Assembly: GCF_027214045.1 (NCBI RefSeq) | Contig: NZ_JAPWHE010000004.1 | Location: 124,001 to 188,000, forward strand | Reading direction: 5' to 3' | DNA: 64,000 bases | From: Castellaniella denitrificans | Lineage (GTDB): Bacteria; Pseudomonadota; Gammaproteobacteria; Burkholderiales; Burkholderiaceae_B | In this document: positions 1 through 9,194 of the stretch, piece after piece | Position numbering within the stretch: the first letter of the stretch is position 1 | How the letters are laid out: every line of letters starts with the position of its first letter | Notes under the pieces: model-generated | What the model was told of the DNA's origin: nothing | Database searches by the model: none | Seen by the model: the letters and a program-made list of their open reading frames with translations, nothing else | Made by a program: the position numbers and the translations under genes

Positions 1-418
1 GTTGACGGGCGGCGAACAGATCGCTTTCGCGCTGCCTGGCGACGGCCTGTTGCGTAGCGACATCGCTTTCCCGGAGGGCGACCTGCGCCTGGGCGGCGGC
101 GACGGCGTGCACCGCCTGGCGCTGGCGGGCGCCGGCTTCGTCGAGCTGGGCCTGCAGGGAATCCAGGTTCATGACCGCCAGGGTCTGGCCGGTCTTGACG
201 AAGTCGCCTTCGCCGACCAGGATCCGGTCGACCCGGCCAGGCAGCCTGGTGGCGATGTCGATTTCCGTTGCTTCGATCCGGCCGTTGCTCTGGATGAAGC
301 CGGGGCCCGGTCCCCGGTCCTGGGCGACGCGCCAGAGGCCATAGGCGCCGGCCCCCACGACGAGGACGATGGCAAGAGCCAGCGGGAGTCTTTTCTTGAG
401 GCGGTCGGTTGGGTTCAT
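1..418 (-). CDS. HlyD/EmrA-type membrane fusion protein (N-terminal part, runs off window)
   Basis: Periplasmic adaptor subunit that would link an inner-membrane exporter to an outer-membrane channel. The visible 139 residues start with a short basic cytoplasmic tail, then one membrane anchor at about residues 11-30. A lipoyl-like half domain follows (GEGDFVKTGQ, near residue 66), then an Ala/Gln-rich coiled-coil hairpin beginning near residue 83. The gene continues beyond base 1. Its ATG lies 14 bp after the stop of the NodT-type channel gene, so the two are almost certainly one transcription unit. The exporter itself (ABC, MFS or RND) would lie outside the window. The family is clear; the substrate is unknown. 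Confidence 0.85.
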   Translation of the reverse strand, partial: MNPTDRLKKRLPLALAIVLVVGAGAYGLWRVAQDRGPGPGFIQSNGRIEATEIDIATRLPGRVDRILVGEGDFVKTGQTLAVMNLDSLQAQLDEAGARQRQAVHAVAAAQAQVALRESDVATQQAVARQRESDLFAARQ

Positions 419-432
419 GGTCGATCCGGCGT

Positions 433-1893
433 TCAGTGTGTGATCCCGGCCTGTGGAGCGGGGCTGCGATGATCGGTCGGCGCCGGGCCCGCGCCACCGC
501 CCAGGGCGGCGAACAGCGCGACCTGGCTTGACAGCCACGCGGCGCGGACCTGCACCAGTTGCTGCTGGGCGGTCAGCAGGTCGCGTTGGGCATCGAGCAC
601 CTCCAGGTAGGGCGCGGCTCCGCTGTCATAACGCAGTTGCGCGAGCGTCGCGCGTTCGGCCTGGGTCCGGGCCATGCGGGCCTGGATCTCCATCTGTTCG
701 GCCAGCCACCGGCGTGCGGACAAAGCGTCCGACACTTCGCGGAACGCCGTCTGGATGTCCCTTTCGTAGGTGGCCACCGCCATGTCGCGGCGGACTTCGG
801 CGACCTCCAGGTTGGCCTGGAGCCGGCCGGCCGTGAAGATCGGAATCTCGATGACGGGGGTGAACATCCATGCGCGGCTGCCGCTCTCGAACAGGCTGTC
901 CAGTTCGGTGCTGGCGGTGCCCAGGGACGACGTCAGGGAGATGCGCGGCAGGAATGCCGCCCGTGCGGCCCCGATCCGGGCGTGGGCCGCGCGCAGTCTG
1001 TATTCGGCGACCCGGATGTCCGGGCGGGCCAGCAGCACGTCGGCCGGCAGGCCGGGCCGCAGGGAGGCCAGCGGAGTGGCGTCCAGACTGACGGGGACGG
1101 CGGACCGGGGCCCCGGATCGGCGCCCACCAGCAAGGCCAGCGCATGGCGGGCGGCGGCCCGTTGCTGCTCGATCTGGGCGCTGAGCGACTGGGCCTGGAT
1201 CAGCAGGGTGCGGACCTGGGTAAGTTCAAGTGCCGAGGACGAGCCGATCTTCCGGCGCTGTTCGAAGATGTCCAGCGACTGTCTGCGGTTGTCGACCGCT
1301 TCCCGGGCCAGGACGGCCCGTTGCTCCAGTTCGCGCAGCGCAAGCACGGCGTCTGCCACCTGGCGGATCAGAGCGGTCTGGACGCCCTGGCGGGCCGCAT
1401 CGGTCGCCAGCCACTCGTCCAGGGCGGCGTCTTTCAGATTGCGGATCCGGCCCCAGAAGTCGATTTCCCAGTTCGTGAGGCCGACGGCGGCCTGGTACTT
1501 GGATTGCACGACGGTCTGGTCCGGCAGCGGCGCGGCAATGTCGCGCGCGCGGGTGCCCTGGCCCTGGGCGCCGATCGAGGGCGGCAGTTCCGAACGCTGG
1601 ATGCGATAGGCGGCCTCGGCCTCGCGCACGCGCAGCACGGCCAGGCGCAGGTCGCGGTTGTGTTCCAGCGCCAGGCCGATCAGCCGGCGCATTTCCGCAT
1701 CCTGGAAATAGTGGGACCAATTCAGGTCGGCCAGCGCCCGGGCGGTTTCGGCGCCGGTGTCGGCCGGCCAGGCGTTGGCCACCGGCAGGGGCGGGGTTGC
1801 ATGCCGGGGGGCCAGGTCGACGCAGGCCGTCACGGTCAGCAGCAGGCCGACGGCGCCCAGGGCGCGAATGGCTCGTTTCATTCGGTTCGGCAT
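433..1893 (-). CDS. NodT-family outer-membrane efflux lipoprotein
   Basis: TolC/OprM-like trimeric outer-membrane channel for a tripartite exporter. It has a lipoprotein signal peptide with a lipobox at LTVTAC, which would put the acylated Cys near residue 24. The rest is the duplicated outer-membrane efflux protein fold, with long Ala/Arg/Gln-rich helices and the motif GLPADVLLARPDI typical of the NodT subfamily. At 486 residues it is a usual length. It sits 18 bp downstream of a PHA synthase gene and 14 bp upstream of an HlyD-type adaptor, so it is probably co-transcribed with both. Confidence 0.92.
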   Translation of the reverse strand: MPNRMKRAIRALGAVGLLLTVTACVDLAPRHATPPLPVANAWPADTGAETARALADLNWSHYFQDAEMRRLIGLALEHNRDLRLAVLRVREAEAAYRIQRSELPPSIGAQGQGTRARDIAAPLPDQTVVQSKYQAAVGLTNWEIDFWGRIRNLKDAALDEWLATDAARQGVQTALIRQVADAVLALRELEQRAVLAREAVDNRRQSLDIFEQRRKIGSSSALELTQVRTLLIQAQSLSAQIEQQRAAARHALALLVGADPGPRSAVPVSLDATPLASLRPGLPADVLLARPDIRVAEYRLRAAHARIGAARAAFLPRISLTSSLGTASTELDSLFESGSRAWMFTPVIEIPIFTAGRLQANLEVAEVRRDMAVATYERDIQTAFREVSDALSARRWLAEQMEIQARMARTQAERATLAQLRYDSGAAPYLEVLDAQRDLLTAQQQLVQVRAAWLSSQVALFAALGGGAGPAPTDHRSPAPQAGITH

Positions 1894-1911
1894 GTTGCGG
1901 GCTTTGGCGGG

Positions 1912-3669
1912 TCAGGTTTCCAATACGTAGCGCCCAGGAGCATGGCCCAAGGACGGCCGGCCGGGGATGCCCAGCGGCGGCGGGGCCTCGGGTGCGCCCG
2001 AGCGATCCGCCAGCCACTGCGACCAGGCGGTCCACCAGGACCCGTCGGTGACGGGCGTGGCGGCCATCCATTCGTCGGGTGGCAGGAACGGATCGCCGGG
2101 CCGGCGTGTACGGATGCGGTACTGGCGATGCGGATGGCCGGGTTCGTTGACGATGCCGGCATTGTGGCCGCCGCTGGTCAGCACGAAGCACAGCTCGCCC
2201 GGGAAGAACTGGTGCAGCTTGTAGACCGAGCGCCAGGGAGCGACGTGGTCGGTGACGGTGCCCACGGCGAAGATCGGCAGGCGGATGTCGCTGATCGACA
2301 CGGACCTTCCGCCTACGGGGTAGCGTCCGGCGCTCAGGTCGTTGTTCAGGTACAGGCGCCGCAGGTATTGCGAATGCATGCGGGCGGGCATGCGCGTGGC
2401 ATCGGCGTTCCAGGCCATCAGGTCGTTGATGGGCCGGCGCTCGCCCAGCAAGTATTCGTGGATGACGCGCGACCAGAGCAGGTCGTAGGACCTCAGCATC
2501 TGGAAGGCGCCCGCCATCTGATCCGCGCTGAAATAGCCCAGGCGCCCCATCTGGGCTTCGAGCATGTGCACCTGGGCCTCATCGATGAACAGGCCGATTT
2601 CCCCCGGCTCGCTGAAATCGACCTGGGCCGTGAACAGGCTGGCGCTCGCGAGGCGCGCATCGCCGTCGCGTGCCATGGCCGCCGCCGCGACCGACAGCAG
2701 CGTGCCGCCCAGGCAGTAGCCCGTGGCGTGGACGCGGTGTTCCGGCTGGATGCGTCCGATGGCGTCGAGGGCGGCGAAGAATCCGTGGCGGAGATAGTCG
2801 TCCATGCCCAGCCCGGCATCCTGGTCGGTGGGATTCTTCCAGGAGATGCAATAGACGGTGTAGCCCTGGTCTCGCAGGAAGCGGATCAGGGAATTGTGCG
2901 GCGACAGGTCCAGAATGTAGTACTTCATGATCCAGGCCGGCACCAGCAGGACGGGTTCCGGGCGCACGGTCGCGGTCGTGGGGGCGTACTGGATCAGCTC
3001 GATCAGCCGGTTGCGCAGCACCACCTTGCCCGGGGTGGCCGCCACATCGCGCCCGACGCGGAATGCGTCCGCGCCGGCGACCGGCATGCCGGCCTGGTGG
3101 CGGACGATATCCTCCAGCAGGTAACCGCCCCCCCGCAGCAGGTTCATGCCGCGTTGCCCGATCGTGCGGTCGAGGGCGACCGGGTTTGTCCAGAGCTGGT
3201 TGCCTGGCGACATCATGTCCAGCCACTGCCGCGCCCAGAACGAGACCTGCCGCATGTGATGCGGATCGACGCCGTGCAGGTCGGTCGTGGCTTCCTCCCA
3301 CCAGGCCTGCGTCAGCAGAAAGCCCTGATGCAACAGGTTGTAAGGCCAGCGGCACCAGGCGGGATCGCTGAACCGGCGGTCGGTTTCCGGCGGCGTGATG
3401 CAGACCCGCGACGGCCCACCGGACGCCCGCAGGCAATCATACAGATAGTGCGCCAGATCGATCTGGTGAATGATGGCCAGGCGCAGCAGTTCGGCCTGCT
3501 TGCCGGGCGAGGCTGTCAGGTGCGTGGCCCAGTCCAGCCATGCCAGGTTGAGCGAGGCGGGCGACAGCGACGCGAACGCGCGCGCCTGGCTGGCGTGGAA
3601 ATATTGGTCGGTGGCCCGGGCGGCGGCCCGGGCGTCGATGTCGCCGAGGCGGTTCAAGGATGGTGACAT
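1912..3669 (-). CDS. phaC: Class I poly(3-hydroxyalkanoate) synthase
   Basis: Polymerises (R)-3-hydroxyacyl-CoA into polyhydroxyalkanoate on granules. The 585-residue protein has the PhaC N-terminal domain and an alpha/beta-hydrolase catalytic domain. The nucleophile is Cys319 in the lipase-like box GYCLGG; the Asp lies in TVTDHVAPW and the His in SGGHNAGI, so the triad looks intact. AAGGGG lies just upstream of the chosen ATG. It is a paralogue of the synthase at 11.1-12.7 kb, differing in its N-terminus and in the box (GYCLGG against GFCVGG). Its neighbours are efflux genes rather than phaA or phaB, which is odd for a PHA gene. Nested palindromes lie just upstream. Confidence 0.93.
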   Translation of the reverse strand: MSPSLNRLGDIDARAAARATDQYFHASQARAFASLSPASLNLAWLDWATHLTASPGKQAELLRLAIIHQIDLAHYLYDCLRASGGPSRVCITPPETDRRFSDPAWCRWPYNLLHQGFLLTQAWWEEATTDLHGVDPHHMRQVSFWARQWLDMMSPGNQLWTNPVALDRTIGQRGMNLLRGGGYLLEDIVRHQAGMPVAGADAFRVGRDVAATPGKVVLRNRLIELIQYAPTTATVRPEPVLLVPAWIMKYYILDLSPHNSLIRFLRDQGYTVYCISWKNPTDQDAGLGMDDYLRHGFFAALDAIGRIQPEHRVHATGYCLGGTLLSVAAAAMARDGDARLASASLFTAQVDFSEPGEIGLFIDEAQVHMLEAQMGRLGYFSADQMAGAFQMLRSYDLLWSRVIHEYLLGERRPINDLMAWNADATRMPARMHSQYLRRLYLNNDLSAGRYPVGGRSVSISDIRLPIFAVGTVTDHVAPWRSVYKLHQFFPGELCFVLTSGGHNAGIVNEPGHPHRQYRIRTRRPGDPFLPPDEWMAATPVTDGSWWTAWSQWLADRSGAPEAPPPLGIPGRPSLGHAPGRYVLET

Positions 3670-3683
3670 AAGGTCCCCTTTAC

Positions 3684-3727
3684 CGACTTTTTAGTCGATA
3701 GATCTCCAGTCTATCCTGATGGAGATC
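3684..3727. promoter_or_regulatory. Nested inverted repeats upstream of phaC-nodT-hlyD
   Basis: Three perfect dyads overlap in 44 bp upstream of the minus-strand synthase gene. CGACT-TTTT-AGTCG spans 3684-3697. GATAGA-N7-TCTATC spans 3697-3715. GATCTCCA (3701-3708) pairs with TGGAGATC (3720-3727). The first is centred about 22 bp before the start codon. This looks like operator DNA for a dimeric repressor such as a TetR-type protein, but no such regulator gene is next to it. Function is inferred only. Confidence 0.45.
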
Positions 3728-3793
3728 AAGGGCGCGGTGTTCCAGGCGCCGATGCGGCGCATGCCGCCGCTCCATTTCCCCGAGGCTGGAGGC

Positions 3794-6154
3794 TCAGGGC
3801 TTGCGCAGCCGCGCGAAGGCCTCGGCCATGGCGCCCTGGGGGGCGGCGGCCCGGTCGGGGCGTCCGCCGCGTTGGCCCGCGCGGCCGCCTGTGCGGCCCG
3901 CGCCGCTCACGCCGGCCGAGGCGCGAGGCTCCGGGTCGTCCTTGCGCATGCTCAGGGCGATGCGCTTGCGCGCCACGTCCACTTCCAGCACGCGCACCTG
4001 CACCGTCTGGCCCACGCGCACCACGTCGCGCGGATCCTTGATGAACCTGTCGGCCAGGGCGGATACGTGCACCAGGCCGTCCTGGTGCACGCCGATGTCC
4101 ACGAAGGCGCCGAAGTTGGCGACGTTGCTGACCACGCCCTCCAGGACCATGCCGGTCGCCAGGTCCTTGATGTCCTGGATGCCTTCCTTGAATTTCGCTG
4201 TCTTGAATTCGGGGCGGGGGTCACGGCCCGGTTTTTCCAGTTCGGCGAAGATATCGCGCACCGTGGGCAGGCCGAAGCGCTCGTCGGTAAAGTCCGCAGG
4301 AGACAGGCCTTTCAGGGAATCCGCATGGCCCATCACCGCCTCGGCGGGCCGGTCGACTTTTCGCAGGATCCGCTCGACCACGGGATAGGCCTCGGGGTGC
4401 ACGGCCGAGGCGTCCAGGGGGTTGTCGGACCCCGGGACGCGCAGGAAGCCGGCCGCCTGCTCGAAGGCCTTGTCGCCGAAGCGCGGCACGTCGCGCAACG
4501 CCTTGCGATTGCGGAAGGCGCCGTGGGCCTCGCGCCACTGCACGATATTGCGCGCCAGGGACTGGTTCAGTCCGGACACGCGCGTCAACAGAGGCGCCGA
4601 GGCCGTATTCACATCCACGCCGACGGCATTGACGCAGTCCTCGACCACGGCGTCCAGGGAACGCGCCAGTTCTCGCTGATTGACGTCGTGCTGGTACTGG
4701 CCCACGCCGATCGCCTTGGGCTCGATCTTCACCAGTTCCGCCAGCGGGTCCTGCAGGCGGCGGGCGATGGAGACCGCGCCGCGCAGGCTGACGTCCAGTT
4801 CGGGGAATTCCTGGGCAGCCATTTCGGAGGCCGAATAGACCGAGGCGCCGGCCTCGGACACGACGACGCGTTCGAAGGCCAGTTCCGGGTGGCGCTCGCG
4901 CAGCGTGGCGGCCAGGCGCTCGGTCTCGCGCGAGGCGGTGCCGTTGCCGATGGCCACCAGATCGATTTTGTGACGCGCGATCAATGCGGCCAGAGTCCGC
5001 AGGCTGCCTTCTACGTCGCGGCGCGGTTCGAAGGGGTAGATGGTGGCGGTTTCCAGTAGCTTGCCGGTGGCGTCGATGGCGGCGACCTTGACCCCCGTGC
5101 GGATGCCGGGGTCCAGACCCAGCACGGCCTTCGGGCCCGCGGGGGCGGCCAGCAGCAGGTCCTTCAGGTTGGCGGCGAACACGCGGATGGCTTCGGCTTC
5201 GGCCGTTTCCCGCAACCGTCCGATCAGCTCGGTCTCGAAGCCGGTCAGCAGCTTGACCCGCCAGGTCCAGCGGCAGACTTCGGCCAGCCAGTGCTGGCGG
5301 GGCGTGGCGTGGGCATCGAAACGGGCGTCCACGCCCAGGATGCCGGCGATGCGCGCCACGAAGGGGTGCGGCGTTTCGGCCTCGCGCGCGGGATCCAGTC
5401 CCAGGCGCAGGTCCAGGACGCCTTGCTGGCGGCCGCGCAGCAGCGCCAGGATGCGGTGCGAGGGCAGGGTGCGCAGGGCCTCGCTGAAGTCGAACCAGTC
5501 GCGGAAGTTCGCGCCTTCGGTTTCCTTGCCTTCGACGACCTGGGCGGTGATCCGGCCGGTGTTCCAGAGTTCCGTGCGCAGCGTGTCCAGCAGCGCGGCG
5601 TCTTCCGCGAAGCGCTCGGCCAGGATGTCGCGCGCGCCGTTCAGGGCCGCGCGCACGTCCTCGAAGCCGGCCTCGGCGTTCAGGTAGGAGGCCGCCAGGA
5701 CTTCGGGATCGGCCGAGGCATCGGTCAGCAGGGCGTCGGCCAGGGGTTCCAGACCCGCCTCCCGGGCGATCTGGGCGCGCGTGCGCCGCTTCGGCTTGTA
5801 GGGGGCGTACAGGTCCTCCAGGCGCTGCTTGCTGTCGGCCTCCAGGATCCGAGCCCGCAGGGCGTCGTCGAGTTTGCCCTGTCCGGCGATCGAGTCCAGG
5901 ATCGCCACGCGGCGGCCTTCCAGTTCGCGGATGTAGAGCAGACGGACTTCCAGCTGGCGCAGCACCGTGTCATCCAGTCCGCCGGTGGCTTCCTTGCGGT
6001 AGCGGGCGATGAAAGGCACCGTGGCGCCGGAATCCAGCAGGTCTACCGCCGCCGCGACCTGGGCGGGACGGGCGTCGAGTTCCGCCGTCAGCAGCCGCAG
6101 GACGCGGGCGGGATCGACGACATGGGTCTGAGAGTCGGAGCTGGTCATGGTCAT
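3794..6154 (-). CDS. tex: Tex-family S1 RNA-binding transcription accessory protein
   Basis: Conserved cytoplasmic nucleic-acid-binding protein linked to transcription. Domains in order are the helical Tex N-terminal region (with [16 protein letters not shown]), a YqgF/RuvC-like domain ([15 protein letters not shown]), helix-hairpin-helix motifs ([18 protein letters not shown]) and a C-terminal S1 domain ([19 protein letters not shown]). An Arg/Gly-rich tail of about 50 residues follows. An in-frame ATG exists at 6187, but family members begin close to the 6154 or 6148 ATG, so 6154 is chosen; none has a strong ribosome-binding site. It is divergent from dinG, and the starts lie about 115 bp apart. 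Confidence 0.93.
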   Translation of the reverse strand: MTMTSSDSQTHVVDPARVLRLLTAELDARPAQVAAAVDLLDSGATVPFIARYRKEATGGLDDTVLRQLEVRLLYIRELEGRRVAILDSIAGQGKLDDALRARILEADSKQRLEDLYAPYKPKRRTRAQIAREAGLEPLADALLTDASADPEVLAASYLNAEAGFEDVRAALNGARDILAERFAEDAALLDTLRTELWNTGRITAQVVEGKETEGANFRDWFDFSEALRTLPSHRILALLRGRQQGVLDLRLGLDPAREAETPHPFVARIAGILGVDARFDAHATPRQHWLAEVCRWTWRVKLLTGFETELIGRLRETAEAEAIRVFAANLKDLLLAAPAGPKAVLGLDPGIRTGVKVAAIDATGKLLETATIYPFEPRRDVEGSLRTLAALIARHKIDLVAIGNGTASRETERLAATLRERHPELAFERVVVSEAGASVYSASEMAAQEFPELDVSLRGAVSIARRLQDPLAELVKIEPKAIGVGQYQHDVNQRELARSLDAVVEDCVNAVGVDVNTASAPLLTRVSGLNQSLARNIVQWREAHGAFRNRKALRDVPRFGDKAFEQAAGFLRVPGSDNPLDASAVHPEAYPVVERILRKVDRPAEAVMGHADSLKGLSPADFTDERFGLPTVRDIFAELEKPGRDPRPEFKTAKFKEGIQDIKDLATGMVLEGVVSNVANFGAFVDIGVHQDGLVHVSALADRFIKDPRDVVRVGQTVQVRVLEVDVARKRIALSMRKDDPEPRASAGVSGAGRTGGRAGQRGGRPDRAAAPQGAMAEAFARLRKP

Positions 6155-6268
6155 GGGTGTCACGCAATACCGGTACAAGCGGCGCATTTTGCCATACCCG
6201 CTCCGTCATGCCGCGAGGCCTGGCGTATCATCCGGGGATCGATCCGCATCCACGCCGCGTCCTGCATC

Positions 6269-8269
6269 ATGTTTTCCGACGATCTCGCCGCTCTTTTCGG
6301 CCCCGACGGCCCGCTGGCCAGCCAGTTGCCGGGCTACGTGCCGCGCGCGGCCCAGCTCGAACTGTCGGAGGCCATCCGCGCCACGCTGGACAGCGGCGGC
6401 GTGCTGATCGCCGAGGCCGGCACGGGCACTGGCAAGACCTGGGCCTACCTGGCGCCCGCCTTTCTCTCGGGCGGCAAGGTGCTGGTCTCCACCGGCACCC
6501 GGACGTTGCAGGACCAATTATTCCGCCGCGACATTCCGCGCCTGCGCGCTGCGCTGGCCTTGCCCGTGGATGTGGCGCTGCTCAAGGGGCGCGGCAACTA
6601 CGTTTGCCATTACCACCTGGAACGCCTGGAACAGGACGAGCGCGGCCTGAAGTCGCGCGACGAAATGCCCCAGTTGCGCGCCATCCGCCGCTTCACGCGG
6701 GAAAGCGACAGCGGCGACCGCGCGGACCTGCCCGAGGTGCCGGAGACCGCCGACATCTGGAACCGGGTCACTTCGACCCGCGAGAACTGCCTGGGCCAGG
6801 ACTGTCCTTACGTGCGCGACTGTTTCCTGCTGAAAGCGCGCCGCCACGCCCAGGAAGCCGACGTGGTGGTGGTCAACCACGCCCTGTTCATGGCCGATCT
6901 GGCGCTGCGGGAAGAGGGCGTCACCGATCTGTTGCCGGAGACGCACATGGTGGTGTTCGACGAGGCGCATCAGTTGCCCGACACCGCCACCCGCTTTCTG
7001 GGGCAGAGTCTGTCGTTGCACCAGGTGCTGGATTGCGCCCGCCAGGCCGAGGCGGCGGGGCTGGCTCATGCGCGCGAGGCCGTCCGCTGGAGCGAACTGT
7101 GCCAGACGCTGGATGCGGCGGCGCGCGATCTGCGCCTGACAAGCGCCCCCGTGGGGCGTCTGCCGGGTGGCCGGGCGACCTTCGAGCAGATTCCCGAGGC
7201 CGACGCTTTCGACCAGTCGCTGGACCGTCTGGCGCAGGCGCTGGACGGATTGGCCGACTCCCTGGGCACCCAGGAGGAACGCCACCCGGATCTGGCCGCC
7301 GCCGCCCGAGCGGCGCGTACATTGCGTGCCCGTCTTTGGCAATGGGCGCATCCCGCCAGGGGGGAGCCCGAGGCCGGCGGCGATGCCGCCGTGCGCTGGA
7401 TCGAGCACAGCGCGCATTCCGTGCGGCTGCAACGGGCGCCCTTGTCGGTGGCGCGGATCTTTTCGGGCTTCCGGCGGCCGGGCCAGTCCTGGGTGCTGGC
7501 GTCGGCCACCTTGTCGGTGCGCGGCGATTTCCAGCATTTCCAGCGCCAGCTGGGATTGGGGGGCGCCGAGACACGCAGCTGGGCTTCGCCCTTCGACTAT
7601 CCGGCCCAGGGGCTGCTGTATGTGCCCAAGGGGCTGCCATGGCCGAGCGACCCGGGTTTCACGGATGCCTTCGCGCAGGCCCTGCTGCCGTTGGTGGACG
7701 ACTGCGCGGGCGGGGTGCTGGTGCTGTGCACCACCTTGCGCGCGGTCGACCGGGTGGCTGATGTCCTGCTGCGCGGCATGCTGGCTTCGGACCGGCCGGT
7801 GATGCGCCAGGGCGAAGCCTCGCGCGGCGTGCTGCTGGATCGCTTCCGTGCGGCCGGCAACGCGGTGCTGGTGGGCAGCACCAGTTTCTGGGAAGGCATC
7901 GATGTGCCGGGCGACGCGCTGACCCTTGTGGCGATCGACAAGCTGCCGTTCGCGCCGCCCGACGATCCGGTGCTGGAGGCGCGTCTGAACGCCTGCAGGG
8001 CCGAAGGCGGCAATCCTTTCATGGAATACCAGTTGCCTCAGGCGGCGCTGCTGCTCAAGCAGGGCGCGGGGCGCCTGATCCGCTCGGAGACCGACTGGGG
8101 CGTGCTGGTGGTGGGGGACGGACGCCTGGTGGACAAACCCTATGGGCGGTTGCTGTGGCAGGGCCTGCCGCCTTTCGCACGGACCCGGGATGCCTCCGTG
8201 GCGCTGGATTTCCTGGGCAATCCGCCGGGCGGGCGGGAGCCGGCCCCCGAGAGCGCCGCCGAGGCCTGA
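6269..8269 (+). CDS. dinG: DinG/YoaA-type ATP-dependent DNA helicase
   Basis: Superfamily 2, XPD-like iron-sulfur 5'-3' helicase that unwinds replication and repair intermediates. It has Walker A at AGTGTGKTW, a DEAH box in VVFDEAHQLPD, and clustered cysteines (YVCHYH, then NCLGQDCPYVRDC) fitting the 4Fe-4S domain. The C-terminal motif is QGAGRLIRSETDWG. The frame is open far upstream, but the ATG at 6269 begins MFSDDLAALFG, as expected for the beta-proteobacterial family, and gives 666 residues. It ends 30 bp before the convergent bamD gene; no clear terminator hairpin separates them. Confidence 0.93.
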   Translation: MFSDDLAALFGPDGPLASQLPGYVPRAAQLELSEAIRATLDSGGVLIAEAGTGTGKTWAYLAPAFLSGGKVLVSTGTRTLQDQLFRRDIPRLRAALALPVDVALLKGRGNYVCHYHLERLEQDERGLKSRDEMPQLRAIRRFTRESDSGDRADLPEVPETADIWNRVTSTRENCLGQDCPYVRDCFLLKARRHAQEADVVVVNHALFMADLALREEGVTDLLPETHMVVFDEAHQLPDTATRFLGQSLSLHQVLDCARQAEAAGLAHAREAVRWSELCQTLDAAARDLRLTSAPVGRLPGGRATFEQIPEADAFDQSLDRLAQALDGLADSLGTQEERHPDLAAAARAARTLRARLWQWAHPARGEPEAGGDAAVRWIEHSAHSVRLQRAPLSVARIFSGFRRPGQSWVLASATLSVRGDFQHFQRQLGLGGAETRSWASPFDYPAQGLLYVPKGLPWPSDPGFTDAFAQALLPLVDDCAGGVLVLCTTLRAVDRVADVLLRGMLASDRPVMRQGEASRGVLLDRFRAAGNAVLVGSTSFWEGIDVPGDALTLVAIDKLPFAPPDDPVLEARLNACRAEGGNPFMEYQLPQAALLLKQGAGRLIRSETDWGVLVVGDGRLVDKPYGRLLWQGLPPFARTRDASVALDFLGNPPGGREPAPESAAEA

Positions 8270-8299
8270 CTGGCGCGAACGGGGCCGGTCGTGGGCCTA

Positions 8300-9139
8300 C
8301 TAGAACCAGTTGATGGGGTTCCAGCGGTTGACGGGCGCGTCCAGGCCTTGTTTGTAGTACTTGCTGTCCGGGAAGTTCTTGTCGAGCACGCGCTTGGCGT
8401 CGTCGCGCAATTCCGGCAGGTTCAGCTTGTCGTAGCTGAGCATCATCAGATAGAGGGCCTTTTCCGCGATGGGCACGCCCGCGAAGTCGGTGACCACGGT
8501 CTGGGCGCGGTTGGCCGCCGCCACATAGGCGCCGCGTTCGTAGTAGTACTGGGCGATGTGGACTTCGTTTTCGGCGATGGTGTTGACCAGCCAGGCGACG
8601 CGCTTGCGGGCGTCGGGCGTGTAGCGGCTGTCGGGGTAGCGTTTGATCAGCTCGTTGAAGGCTTCGTAGGATTCGCGCAGGCCCTTGGGATCGCGTTCGC
8701 TGGGGTCCTGGCGCGTGAAGTTGGACAGGATGGCGCTGGGCGGCGTGAAAGTGATCATGCCTTTCAAGTACAGCATGTAGTCCGTGCCGGGATGGTTCGG
8801 GTATTGCTGCATGAAACGGTCGATCGCGGCACGGGCCTGTTCGGGTTCCTCGTCTTTCCAGTTGACGTAGGCCTGGTCGATCAGGGACTGCTGCGCGTAG
8901 ATGCCGAAGGGGTAGCGGGCTTCCAGGGCTTCGAGGTTCTTGCGGGCATCGGACCAGTTGCCCGAGCTGATGTCCGACCGGGCCTGGCTGTAGAGACGCT
9001 CCGCGCTCCAGCCGGCGGTCGGATCGATATTGCCCTTGGTCGAGCTGCAGCCCGCCGCAAGGGCCATGCACAGGCAAGCCAGGATCAGCCGGATACGGGT
9101 TGGCAGGGCTTTCGGTAAAACGAGGGCATGCGCGGCCAC
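8300..9139 (-). CDS. bamD: Outer-membrane assembly lipoprotein BamD
   Basis: Essential lipoprotein of the BAM complex that inserts beta-barrel proteins into the outer membrane. A signal peptide ends in the lipobox LAAGC near residue 30. Tetratricopeptide-like helices follow (YSQARSDISSGNWSDARKN, EALEARYPFG, INELIKRYPDSRY-type repeats). The NHPGTDYMLYLKG region and the total of 279 residues fit BamD/ComL. It is divergent from rluD across 55 bp, the same arrangement as in many Proteobacteria. Confidence 0.96.
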   Translation of the reverse strand: MAAHALVLPKALPTRIRLILACLCMALAAGCSSTKGNIDPTAGWSAERLYSQARSDISSGNWSDARKNLEALEARYPFGIYAQQSLIDQAYVNWKDEEPEQARAAIDRFMQQYPNHPGTDYMLYLKGMITFTPPSAILSNFTRQDPSERDPKGLRESYEAFNELIKRYPDSRYTPDARKRVAWLVNTIAENEVHIAQYYYERGAYVAAANRAQTVVTDFAGVPIAEKALYLMMLSYDKLNLPELRDDAKRVLDKNFPDSKYYKQGLDAPVNRWNPINWF

Positions 9140-9194
9140 GGAGCGTCCTTGGTCAAGGTGTTAGCATTGTCGGCAGATTATATGATTTGTCGCC

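Noticed and set aside
559-3666. Very long open frame on the plus strand opposite the efflux and PHA synthase genes
   Set aside because: High GC at third codon positions creates long antisense frames. The translation has no recognisable domain, while the minus-strand proteins are clear family members.
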